Below, in pieces: positions 23,835-30,863 of a stretch of DNA of 32,583 nucleotides. The notes under the pieces were generated by a model, which was given only the letters and a program-made list of their open reading frames with translations, ran no database searches and had not been told where the DNA came from. Position 1 is the first letter of the stretch. Each line of letters starts with the position of its first letter. A program made the translations under genes and the position numbers. This DNA is from an uncultured Bacilli bacterium (GTDB lineage Bacteria > Bacillota_I > Bacilli_A > RF39 > UBA660), in NCBI GenBank assembly GCA_947588935.1, contig CANQAU010000005.1:1-32583 (forward strand), written 5' to 3'.

Positions 23835-24254
23835 CTAATAGCGATTAAACATCCATTGTCCGGAATGGTGTGTTTCTAACAATGTCCAATCTTCTCTCCA
23901 AACTTCTAAGTAATAATTTCCCGGATTTTGATTGACTGTGTTTATATTAAAATCTTTTGTTTCTCCTGCAACAGTGATTATAGCCCCTATAGTATCTCCC
24001 GTATCTACGCAATGTAGTCGTGTGGCAATCTGACATTTTGGGCAAGGACTTGTCAACGGAGTTGAACTTGCAAAATTTTCATATGTTTGAGTACTATAAT
24101 TTGTTTTTTCTCTTACACTAGTATCTTGGTGCTCATTTTTTACTAAATCCAAAAGTATTCCTACTCCACTTTGATTTGTGTAGGCTTGTGTTAAAGCATA
24201 ATCAGTAACTACCGCAACGGCTAAGGTAATTACCGCTAATTTTAAAAATTTCAT
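23835..24254 (-). CDS. Small secreted protein with cysteine motif, head of ABC transporter cluster
   Basis: A 139-residue protein with an N-terminal signal peptide (MKFLKLAVITLAVAVVTDYA, likely cut after ALTQA near residue 25). A polar stretch follows, then PCPKCQIATRLHCVDTG, which holds all three mature cysteines (about 73, 76 and 84). The C-terminal half is predicted beta-rich with NPGNYYLEVWREDWTLLETH and ends HHSGQWMFNRY. I cannot match a known family. Size, signal, aromatic C-terminus and a following ABC system recall secreted bacteriocins such as lactococcin-972 types, but this is only a loose likeness. It has its own promoter with a leader of about 100 bases. It may equally be a structural surface protein. 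Confidence 0.6.
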   Translation of the reverse strand: MKFLKLAVITLAVAVVTDYALTQAYTNQSGVGILLDLVKNEHQDTSVREKTNYSTQTYENFASSTPLTSPCPKCQIATRLHCVDTGDTIGAIITVAGETKDFNINTVNQNPGNYYLEVWREDWTLLETHHSGQWMFNRY

Positions 24255-24361
24255 AAATATCTATTCCTTTCTGTCAGCAAACTCTCCTTATTGGAAAGAT
24301 ATCTCTGGATACATAGCAAGGCAATATATTTATTCTATAAACTATTTATTATTTCTTTTTA

Positions 24362-24370
24362 ATTATAACA
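24362..24370 (-). promoter_or_regulatory. Extended -10 promoter of the secreted-protein/ABC cluster
   Basis: Minus-strand TGTTATAAT (extended -10) lies about 108 bases upstream of the ATG at 24254. The long leader holds two purine-rich ribosome-site-like sequences (AAGGAG and AAAGGA); only the second is placed for the secreted protein gene. No other feature is seen in this gap. Confidence 0.5.
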
Positions 24371-24371
24371 A

Positions 24372-24403
24372 ATAATCTTTTTTGTTAAAAAGAAAAAGAT
24401 TAT
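24372..24403 (-). terminator. 11-bp inverted repeat at the end of the second YitT gene
   Basis: ATAATCTTTTT (24372-24382) and AAAAAGATTAT (24393-24403) are perfect complements with a ten-base loop. It reaches the YitT stop codon (24403-24405) and abuts the next promoter. The stem is AT-only apart from one pair and no long T tract follows, so it may be a weak terminator or an operator. Confidence 0.4.
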
Positions 24404-25251
24404 CATTCCCCTTCCGGAACCATACGATTTAGGTTTTTGGCTTGATAATTATTTGTAATGGTAATAAAAATCTCTGGATCAATCATTTCTAAACCGGTTT
24501 TTAATTTATAGTAATCTTTTTGATTTACACTACACATAATCAATTTGCTTTTTTTATTGGAAGCATTTCCATAGGTATCAAAAATGGTTACATCACATTT
24601 TAAATCTTTCATTAAATATTCTTTTACTTCTTTATATTTTTTCGTACGAATATAAAATGTTTTATTATTATTAATTCCTAATGTTGATTTATTGCTTAAC
24701 ATGCTAATTAAAAATAATGCTATAATTGAATAAATCATCGATTCTATCCCAAATACTAAGCCCCCTAACATGACAATGGCCCCATCAATGTATATCATCG
24801 ATGTTCCAATTGATATTTTAAATAACTTTTCAGCAATTTGATTTAAAATATCTGTTCCTCCAGATGTAAAATTGTTTTTGAATAATAGCCCATATCCAAC
24901 ACCGCTGATTACTCCACCTAAAACTGCGATTACCAACATGTCTAAATCTTTGATGATAATATGGGAGGTAATATGGGAGGTTAATTCAATAAATACAGGA
25001 GATAACAGGGCACCCATTAAGGTATTTTTGGTTAAATCTTTTCCTAGAATCCAAAAGCTTAAGATTAATAAGAGGATATTGACTATTAAGATAAATAAAC
25101 TTTCGGGAACGAAAAATAAACGGTTTACTACGATGGCCAGGCCACCTACTCCTCCCGTGTCTAAATTATTGGCAGAGAAAAATAAATTGTAAGAGACAGC
25201 TATTAAAAAAATTCCACAAATAACGCTTATATATTTTTTTAAAGTTCTCAT
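24403..25251 (-). CDS. YitT-family membrane protein with C-terminal DUF2179 domain (copy 2)
   Basis: A 282-residue second member of the YitT family. It has about five or six hydrophobic helices in the first 190 residues, the family motifs LDTGGVGGLAIVVNR and NFTSGGTDILNQIAEKLF, and a C-terminal DUF2179 region with LKCDVTIFDTYGNAS and MIDPEIFITITNNYQ. It aligns along its length by eye with the product at 935-1840, but identity is only moderate, so this is an old paralogue. The ATG overlaps the prfB stop (ATGA), implying coupling to RF2. A tandem 12-base repeat within the gene duplicates the residues TSHI. Function is unknown. Confidence 0.87.
   Translation of the reverse strand: MRTLKKYISVICGIFLIAVSYNLFFSANNLDTGGVGGLAIVVNRLFFVPESLFILIVNILLLILSFWILGKDLTKNTLMGALLSPVFIELTSHITSHIIIKDLDMLVIAVLGGVISGVGYGLLFKNNFTSGGTDILNQIAEKLFKISIGTSMIYIDGAIVMLGGLVFGIESMIYSIIALFLISMLSNKSTLGINNNKTFYIRTKKYKEVKEYLMKDLKCDVTIFDTYGNASNKKSKLIMCSVNQKDYYKLKTGLEMIDPEIFITITNNYQAKNLNRMVPEGE
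24958..24981. repeat. Tandem 12-bp duplication within the second YitT gene
   Basis: AATATGGGAGGT occurs twice head to tail. It keeps the reading frame and adds one extra copy of the residues Thr-Ser-His-Ile in the protein. It looks like a recent slippage duplication. Confidence 0.8.
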
Positions 25252-26337
25252 CCACTCACCTTTGCTTTTAAGACGGACTTTATCATTTCTCGTATATCTC
25301 CGTCTAGAATTTTATCTACATTACTATTTTCATATCCACTTCGTAAATCTTTAATTAATTTATATGGCTCTAAAACATAATTCCTGATTTGTGATCCAAA
25401 TTCGTTGCTACTTGCTTGTCCTTTTATATCATTTAATTCTTTTTCCTTTTTTTCTTCTTCTAATTGATAAAGTTTACTCTTTAATATTTTCATAGCAATT
25501 TCTTTATTCTTCATTTGACTCCGTTCATTTTGGCAAGTTACCACAATTTTGGTTGGTAAATGGGTAATTCGAACGGCGGAATTGGATGTATTCACCGATT
25601 GTCCTCCTGCTCCACTACTATGGTATACATCGATTTTTAAATCGGTTTCTTTGATTTCAATATCTACTTCTTGATTAATTTCTGGTGTTACGGTTACGCT
25701 TGCAAAACTGGTATGTCTTCTTGCATTGGCATCAAATGGAGATATTCTTACCAAACGATGAGTCCCTTTTTCTCCTTTTAAATAGCCATAGGCAAATTCT
25801 CCTTTGATTAAGAGAATCACACTTTTTATACCTGCTTCTTCTCCATTTTGCTCATCAATGACTTCATAATTGTATCCCTCTTTTTCACAAAATCTTTCAT
25901 ACATTCTTAGAAGCATACTTGCCCAATCACATGATTCGGTTCCTCCAGCACCCGGATGAATTTCTAAATAGCAATTACAATTATCAAATTTTCCATTTAA
26001 TAGGGTATCGATTTCTAATTCGGAAATCTTTTTTTCTAACGCCAAAATTTCGTTTGTTATTTGTTCGAATTCATTTTCTTCCATTAACTCTATAAGCATT
26101 TTGGTTTCTTGGATTTCTTTGGCCGCATTTTCTACGTTATCTACTATTTTCTTTAACGTTGCACAGTTTTTATTGACTTCATTGGCATGGTCGATGTCAT
26201 TCCAAAAATCGGTGGCGGACATTTCTCTTTCCAATTTGGCAATCTCTTCTTTTTTTCCCTCTAAGTCAAAGAGACCTCCCGATGTCTACTATCTTTTTTT
26301 CTAGTTCATTTAATTTGGTCAATAATTCGGATTTCAT
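25248..26337 (-). CDS. prfB: Peptide chain release factor 2, with programmed +1 frameshift
   Basis: RF2 ends translation at UGA and UAA. The gene is in two frames: 23 codons from the ATG at 26337 to a TGA at 26268-26266, then the main frame from the GAC at 26267 to the stop at 25248, joined by a +1 shift. The product would be about 362 residues, the normal length. The main part has the stop-recognition tripeptide SPF (about 199-201), the peptidyl-hydrolysis motif GAGGQ (GGQ about 244-246), and GAGGTESCDWASMLLRMYER typical of RF2. A ribosome site GAGGATG precedes the ATG. A gene call from the internal ATG at 26234 would miss the first 34 residues. The second YitT gene follows by overlap. Confidence 0.97.
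26262..26285 (-). promoter_or_regulatory. prfB programmed +1 frameshift site
   Basis: On the minus strand GGGAGG is followed three bases later by CTTTGAC. This is the classical autoregulatory arrangement: an internal Shine-Dalgarno-like sequence just upstream of a CTT-TGA-C slippery stop. When RF2 is scarce, the ribosome pauses at TGA and slips +1 to read GAC, making more RF2. Confidence 0.95.
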
Positions 26338-26359
26338 ATACATCCTCTTTTCTATTTTT

Positions 26360-26368
26360 ATTATAGCA
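26360..26368 (-). promoter_or_regulatory. Extended -10 promoter of prfB
   Basis: Minus-strand TGCTATAAT, 22 bases upstream of the prfB ATG. The -35 position (TTTTTA) is poor. Confidence 0.5.
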
Positions 26369-26408
26369 ATTATTTTGTCATTTAAAAAGTTATCAATTTG
26401 TTATTTTT

Positions 26409-27803
26409 TTAATATGTAATTTTTCTTTGTCTTTTCGGATGTTTTTTTTCTAAAGGGAAAATTAAATCTCGATCGACTAATACAATGGGATATTCTTTAA
26501 ACCATTCTGGTAACAATTCGGGATTGGGATCATCGGCATCTTGATAGGAGTCTAATAAAAGACAATTATCACCGGTTTTTCCTTTTATTAAGGTATCGTA
26601 ATGACGATATCCTAGACGGTTTAATTCCATTTGAAATTTGGATAAGATTTCTGAAGGAACTTCTTTCGCGCTTCGTTTTAAAAATGGTTGAATTTCCAAA
26701 CCTGCTCTTACTAATCCGATCGAATCACGAATATATTCTTCTTCTAAATTCTTAATAATTAAGTATAAATTTGGACAAATGATTTTTTCATATGACCATT
26801 TGTAATTGATTAGTTTTATGACATAGTCTCCAAGTCGATAACAGGTTGAGGTTGTACCTTCTGCGATAAAATAAGTATCTTTTGATTGACTTAATGATAA
26901 GTACTTTTCTACATATTCCTCTAATTTTCTTCCTAAGCGATGAATATAAATATTGATGAGTGCATCATCATATCTTTGATCTTTTTGAAATGAATTTAAA
27001 ATTTTCCGATAGGATTCTAAGATGTTTTTTGAGATATATTCAGAATAATCGATTAGCAGAAAAAAACGAAAATCAATGGAAGTTGTAAAAAGGCGATCAG
27101 CATCTTTCTGAAATTCTTCTTTTCCTTTGTTTAATTCTTCTTCTCTGTTTTTTATCCCAAATGGCACATCTAATAATAAAGATGCTAATGTATTTTCTGG
27201 ATAATTTGCAAAAATAAACGTTTTTATTTTGTTCCAGTAGACATCTTTTAAGGGAGATTTTAAGATATGAATGGCTAGTAGGCACACCTCATCCATGTCC
27301 ATTAACTGATTTTGTGTATTATCTTTTAGATATTTTATGAGATCATCAAATATTTGATTGAATTTTTGGGGTTGGTGGTTGATGAGATAGTTCATGAATA
27401 AATATCTTATATGCAAATTGTTCGATTGTTTAAAAAAAGAAATGAATTCCGCTGATTTGATTGGATACTGTACTAAATATTCAAAAATGATTTCTATTTT
27501 TGTATTCGTCTGGTCTGCAATTTCTTCTTTATGTTTCCATAAGTAATCATAACCCCATGTTGTTTCAAATAACATATATTTCAATTGCTCAGAAGTTGAG
27601 TGTTGATAACTTAATTTTTGCTCCAAAAAGAAAAGTGTCGGTTTTTTCAAAAGTTGATGATTATACATAAGATTAAAACAAGCCTTGTGAAGAAAGTCTT
27701 CGAATGGTTCTTTTATACTTTGAAGCATTTTCTTTTTCGTGATAAATTTGACACTTTTTTGATTCGGTACAGTTCCATTTTTTTCGCTTTCAACCTGTTT
27801 CAT
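26409..27803 (-). CDS. Uncharacterised protein: helical N-terminal region plus kinase-like C-terminal domain
   Basis: A 464-residue soluble protein that I cannot name. Residues 40-300 are almost all alpha-helical, with repeated amphipathic pairs that recall HEAT-like repeats (for example QSNNLHIRYLFMNYLINHQP). The last 150 residues look like a protein-kinase/aminoglycoside-phosphotransferase fold: a glycine/threonine loop AEGTTSTCYRLGDYVIKLIN (about 314-333, lysine near 330), then TGDNCLLLDSYQDADD (about 410-425) at the place of the catalytic loop, and YPIVLVDRDLIFP (about 438-450) at the place of the metal-binding DFG. The canonical catalytic aspartate is not obvious, so it may be a pseudokinase. 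The ATG at 27803 (GGAG nine bases upstream) is preferred to 27857. It is monocistronic and lies between dfrA and prfB. Confidence 0.6.
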   Translation of the reverse strand: MKQVESEKNGTVPNQKSVKFITKKKMLQSIKEPFEDFLHKACFNLMYNHQLLKKPTLFFLEQKLSYQHSTSEQLKYMLFETTWGYDYLWKHKEEIADQTNTKIEIIFEYLVQYPIKSAEFISFFKQSNNLHIRYLFMNYLINHQPQKFNQIFDDLIKYLKDNTQNQLMDMDEVCLLAIHILKSPLKDVYWNKIKTFIFANYPENTLASLLLDVPFGIKNREEELNKGKEEFQKDADRLFTTSIDFRFFLLIDYSEYISKNILESYRKILNSFQKDQRYDDALINIYIHRLGRKLEEYVEKYLSLSQSKDTYFIAEGTTSTCYRLGDYVIKLINYKWSYEKIICPNLYLIIKNLEEEYIRDSIGLVRAGLEIQPFLKRSAKEVPSEILSKFQMELNRLGYRHYDTLIKGKTGDNCLLLDSYQDADDPNPELLPEWFKEYPIVLVDRDLIFPLEKKHPKRQRKITY

Positions 27804-27836
27804 GGAATCTTTCTCCACTCCTTTTTTGATAGCGGT

Positions 27837-27845
27837 ATTATAACA
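27837..27845 (-). promoter_or_regulatory. Extended -10 promoter of the kinase-like gene
   Basis: Minus-strand TGTTATAAT, about 33 bases upstream of the ATG at 27803; no good -35. It sits just past the dfrA terminator, so the gene has its own transcript. Confidence 0.5.
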
Positions 27846-27857
27846 CGCTTTATACAT

Positions 27858-27886
27858 AAAAAATATTCGGAATTAGCGAATATTTT
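27858..27886 (-). terminator. Intrinsic terminator of the thyA-deaminase-dfrA operon
   Basis: AAAATATTCG (27860-27869) pairs perfectly with CGAATATTTT (27877-27886) around a seven-base loop that contains the dfrA stop codon (27873-27875). On the minus strand the stem ends in Ts. Confidence 0.8.
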
Positions 27887-28403
27887 CTTCTTGTTCTTTA
27901 ACCCTTTTTAAACATTTATGGCGAAAGATTAAATTGTTTTCTGATTTTTCCATACAAGATTGTTCTGTCCACTCCTGTTCATTATATGCTGGAAAATAAG
28001 TATCTGCTAAAGGAAAAGTGGAGTCGATTTCTGTAATCCATAAAGAACTTACATTTGGTAAAAATATTTTATAAATGACTCCGCCCCCGATTACCCAAAA
28101 ATTTTCAGTTGGATTGGAAGATATTATCTTTAATACTTCTTCTGGACTATGACAAACGATTTTTGGTTTTTCCAAAGTGTACTCTTTATTTTGTGATAGG
28201 ACAATATATTGTCTACCAGGTAAATTTTTGGGCATGGAATTATAAGTATTTCTTCCCATAATCACATGCGAATTCATCGTTGTATTTTTAAAAAACGTTA
28301 AATCTTCTTTAATTCTCCATATTAATTGATTGTTATATCCTATTTCTCTGTTTTTTCCCATTGCAACAATCATTCCAAGATTGTTATATACTTGTTTACT
28401 CAT
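27873..28403 (-). CDS. dfrA: Dihydrofolate reductase
   Basis: DHFR of about 176 residues that reduces dihydrofolate to tetrahydrofolate with NADPH, regenerating the cofactor used by ThyA upstream. Motifs: GMIVAMGKNREIGYNNQLIW (start strand and Met20 loop), KEDLTFFK with the catalytic acidic residue, HVIMGRNTYNSMP and WVIGGGVIYKIFLP. The usual LPW is LIW here, a change in the folate-site loop that might alter inhibitor or substrate contact; its effect is unknown. The start may be 28403 (ATG within the fusion gene end, spacing suits GAGGAAA) or 28409. It overlaps the fusion gene by eight bases. Confidence 0.93.
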   Translation of the reverse strand: MSKQVYNNLGMIVAMGKNREIGYNNQLIWRIKEDLTFFKNTTMNSHVIMGRNTYNSMPKNLPGRQYIVLSQNKEYTLEKPKIVCHSPEEVLKIISSNPTENFWVIGGGVIYKIFLPNVSSLWITEIDSTFPLADTYFPAYNEQEWTEQSCMEKSENNLIFRHKCLKRVKEQEENIR

Positions 28404-29847
28404 TTGCATTTTCCTCTTCTATGACTAAGCCTTCTTTTAGTCTTTTTCTACCTCCGACAGTGAATTTGGCTTTTTCATCTCTTTTTGGCACAATTACGTG
28501 CGCATGTAGGCGTTTTAAAGATGCTCCAGAATAAGATGGGTCTCCAAATCTAAAGCACAAGGCCCCACCCGGAAGATTGTAATGGCTCTGTAATGCTTGC
28601 CATATTGCTTGCAGTTCTTTCCACATTGGTTCTGTAATGTCTTCCGTTTTATAGATTGGATAATTGGCGACAATCAAAAATTGATGCTCGATTCCATTAT
28701 ATGGAAATTTGTTTTTTGTAATAAACCAATAGTTAAATCTTTGAATAATTTCTTGATTAATATATTGCGCATCTAATGGATCTTTATTTTCTTTTTCCAT
28801 GTTGATCATGATATCTAATTGTTCTTGTTCGCGGGCATTTGGTGGATAAATATATTTATATGTTGGCAATTCTTTTTCTATCTCTTTTGGCTTCATTTTT
28901 TGTTCCGATTTGATAAAATTCAATTGAATTGTTTTGATTCCATGGGCAGAGGCTAATTCATGGCTTCTTTTGCTCCAATGACGATCGGGATGATCTTCTA
29001 TATAAAATATTTCGGTTACTCCTTTATCAATTAATACTTTCATGCATTTATCGCATGGAAATAAAGTTGTATATACGGCTGTGTTTAATTTTTCAATATT
29101 TCCAACCTTTTTTAACATATTGATTTCGGCGTGTTCTACTGTAGAATAATATAGTTCCGTGCGTTGCTCAATATCATTTGGTGATAAATTCATATCTACT
29201 TGGTTTGAGCCAAAATACCATTTTCCGTTGATAAAGCAGCAAGCTGATACTGGACATTTGGTATCGGTAGAATGGTATAAATTTTGAATTAAAGCGGGAA
29301 TTGGTTCAGGTAATGAATCTTGATAACCGATTCTTTTTTTCGTTTGTTCTACTGTTTCGAAAACCTTTCCGTCAATTTCTTTTAATTTTTCAGCTTGACT
29401 TGCAATAATCACTTTTCTTATTTTATCCGATGTTGATGTTTCGGATTGTCTTGGTAAAATTTTTACTTCTCCTACGTAATTTTTTAGTTCTTCGATTTGC
29501 GTATCGTTGTAATTTTCTTTGATGGCAATTAAAACATCTGGTCTGATTTCTTTAATTAATTGCCATTTCGGCTCATTTGCAGGCTTGATAATAATGGAAT
29601 TTGCGACCCCTAGTAACTGGATGAAGTCATACCTTTCTTCTTCAGGAATAATGGGACGGCTATTTCCTTTTCTTTTTTTGATTTTTTCGTCACTATCCAT
29701 TGCAACGACTAGATAGTCACACGATTCTTTTGCTTTTAGTAAATATCTTAAGTGCCCAATATGGAACAAATCCCATGATCCTTGGACTAATCCGATTTTC
29801 TGACCATTTTTCTTTGCTTCTTTAATTTTCTCTAATTCTTGATTCAT
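28396..29847 (-). CDS. Three-domain protein: nucleotidyltransferase + dCMP deaminase + HIT
   Basis: A 483-residue fusion. Residues 15-150 are an RfaE2/TagD-like cytidylyl/adenylyltransferase domain with GSWDLFHIGHLRYL (HxGH at 29-32), DSDEKIKKRKG and RPDVLIAIKENY. Residues about 190-310 are a deoxycytidylate deaminase-like domain with VEHAEINMLKK (zinc His239, catalytic Glu241) and TLFPCDKCMK (Cys265, Cys268). Residues about 365-465 are a HIT-family domain with RLHAHVIVPKRD: His448 and His450 align with HxHxH, the third His being Ile. The deaminase would make dUMP from dCMP for the thymidylate synthase encoded just upstream, and dfrA follows, so the operon suits dTMP synthesis. The role of the transferase and HIT domains is unknown. 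All domains are read in one continuous frame. Confidence 0.85.
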   Translation of the reverse strand: MNQELEKIKEAKKNGQKIGLVQGSWDLFHIGHLRYLLKAKESCDYLVVAMDSDEKIKKRKGNSRPIIPEEERYDFIQLLGVANSIIIKPANEPKWQLIKEIRPDVLIAIKENYNDTQIEELKNYVGEVKILPRQSETSTSDKIRKVIIASQAEKLKEIDGKVFETVEQTKKRIGYQDSLPEPIPALIQNLYHSTDTKCPVSACCFINGKWYFGSNQVDMNLSPNDIEQRTELYYSTVEHAEINMLKKVGNIEKLNTAVYTTLFPCDKCMKVLIDKGVTEIFYIEDHPDRHWSKRSHELASAHGIKTIQLNFIKSEQKMKPKEIEKELPTYKYIYPPNAREQEQLDIMINMEKENKDPLDAQYINQEIIQRFNYWFITKNKFPYNGIEHQFLIVANYPIYKTEDITEPMWKELQAIWQALQSHYNLPGGALCFRFGDPSYSGASLKRLHAHVIVPKRDEKAKFTVGGRKRLKEGLVIEEENANE

Positions 29848-29849
29848 GA

Positions 29850-30767
29850 TTAAATACCTACCGGGATGTCCTTAATTTTTTCTCCAGCATGATAATCGGA
29901 TAATTCAAAATCTTCTCGACGATAGTCAGAAATATTTGGATGTGTTTTTACTAGTTTTAGTGTTGGGAAAGCCTGGCTTGGGCGACTTAAAATTTCATCC
30001 ACCCATGGTAATTGATTTTCATAAATGTGTGCGTCACTGATCATATGAACAAATTCGTATGGAACTAAATTTAAAATTTCAGACATTGCTAATAATAACG
30101 CCGTATATTGTGCCCAATTACTTGGAAGGCCAATTAATAAATCACAACTTCTTTGAAACATGACCATGCTTAATTTGTCTTCTAGTATCCGAAAATGAAT
30201 CCAACCATGACATGGTGCAACGACTACTTTTTGTTGATGATCTGCATTTCGAATTGTGTATTGGGGAATCCAAGGAGAAATAAAATGCGTTTTTAATTCT
30301 GGTCTTTCTTTCATTTGTTTTATTATTTCTTCAAACTGGTTAAATGTTTTTCCATCTGCAGTCGGAAACGTAGCAAACGCAGCTCCATAAGATCCTGGTC
30401 CTAAATCTCCTGCTTCTAAGCCTCTTTTTTGACATTTTGCAGGAGTTGCCCAAGACTTCCACCAACGGCAACCAAATTTAACTAATTCTTCTTGGGTGTG
30501 AGCTCCATTTATAAATGCACACAATTCACCGATTGCAGATCTATAAAATCCAGAAATATCTCTTTCTGTGATAATGGGTGCTCCATTTTCTAAAATATTA
30601 AAACGTAATGGAGTTGCTCCCATGTAATCAATTGTTCTTATTTCTTTTCCGTCTTTATCGACCATCGGGGATGGGCTCCATATTCCTTTTTCGAGTACCT
30701 CTTTTATTAAATTCTTATATTGTTCATCGGGCACTCTCTCGTCATATGGTTTATATACACTTTCCAT
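29850..30767 (-). CDS. thyA: Thymidylate synthase (divergent ThyA-type)
   Basis: Converts dUMP to dTMP with methylene-tetrahydrofolate. At 305 residues it has ThyA marks: catalytic Cys186 in VAPCHGWIHFR, MFQRSCDLLIGLPSN (204-217) with the Asn that selects dUMP rather than dCMP (Asn217), and FVHMISDAHIYENQ (239-252). It is divergent: the usual SRR phosphate-binding pair is replaced by LKTH (158-161), ELLWFL is ELCAFI (81-86) and the YG loop reads GPGSYGAAF. Because the Asn is kept, dUMP is more likely than dCMP as substrate. The gene heads an operon with the deaminase fusion and dfrA (two-base gap). The ribosome site GAGGAGG is about ten bases from the ATG. Confidence 0.88.
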   Translation of the reverse strand: MESVYKPYDERVPDEQYKNLIKEVLEKGIWSPSPMVDKDGKEIRTIDYMGATPLRFNILENGAPIITERDISGFYRSAIGELCAFINGAHTQEELVKFGCRWWKSWATPAKCQKRGLEAGDLGPGSYGAAFATFPTADGKTFNQFEEIIKQMKERPELKTHFISPWIPQYTIRNADHQQKVVVAPCHGWIHFRILEDKLSMVMFQRSCDLLIGLPSNWAQYTALLLAMSEILNLVPYEFVHMISDAHIYENQLPWVDEILSRPSQAFPTLKLVKTHPNISDYRREDFELSDYHAGEKIKDIPVGI

Positions 30768-30809
30768 TTACTACTAACCTCCTCGTGTATATCCCCTTTT
30801 TATAATAGA

Positions 30810-30818
30810 AGTATAACA
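30810..30818 (-). promoter_or_regulatory. Candidate extended -10 promoter of the thyA operon
   Basis: Minus-strand TGTTATACT (extended -10, TATACT) about 42 bases upstream of the thyA ATG. The -35 area is only a T run. The box lies inside one arm of the 12-base inverted repeat at 30812-30863. Confidence 0.5.
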
Positions 30819-30863
30819 CTAAACACTTTAAAAAAAAACACCAATAGCATTTTTAGTGTTATA
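30812..30863. repeat. 12-bp perfect inverted repeat over the thyA promoter
   Basis: TATAACACTAAA (30812-30823) and TTTAGTGTTATA (30852-30863) are exact complements separated by 28 bases. One arm overlaps the presumed thyA -10, so it could be an operator; the other arm overlaps the stop of the decayed coding fragment. It might equally be chance in AT-rich sequence with the terminator. Confidence 0.6.
30828..30860 (-). terminator. Intrinsic terminator upstream of thyA
   Basis: On the minus strand AACACT pairs with GGTGTT (one G-T pair) across a 12-base loop and is followed by about nine Ts. It ends transcripts coming from the degraded fragment at 30859-31030, just before the thyA promoter. Confidence 0.6.

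Noticed and set aside
23835-24254. Firm call of a lactococcin-972-type bacteriocin
   Set aside because: Only general likeness (signal peptide, aromatic C-terminus, ABC genes); no diagnostic motif, and the three cysteines are unlike that family.
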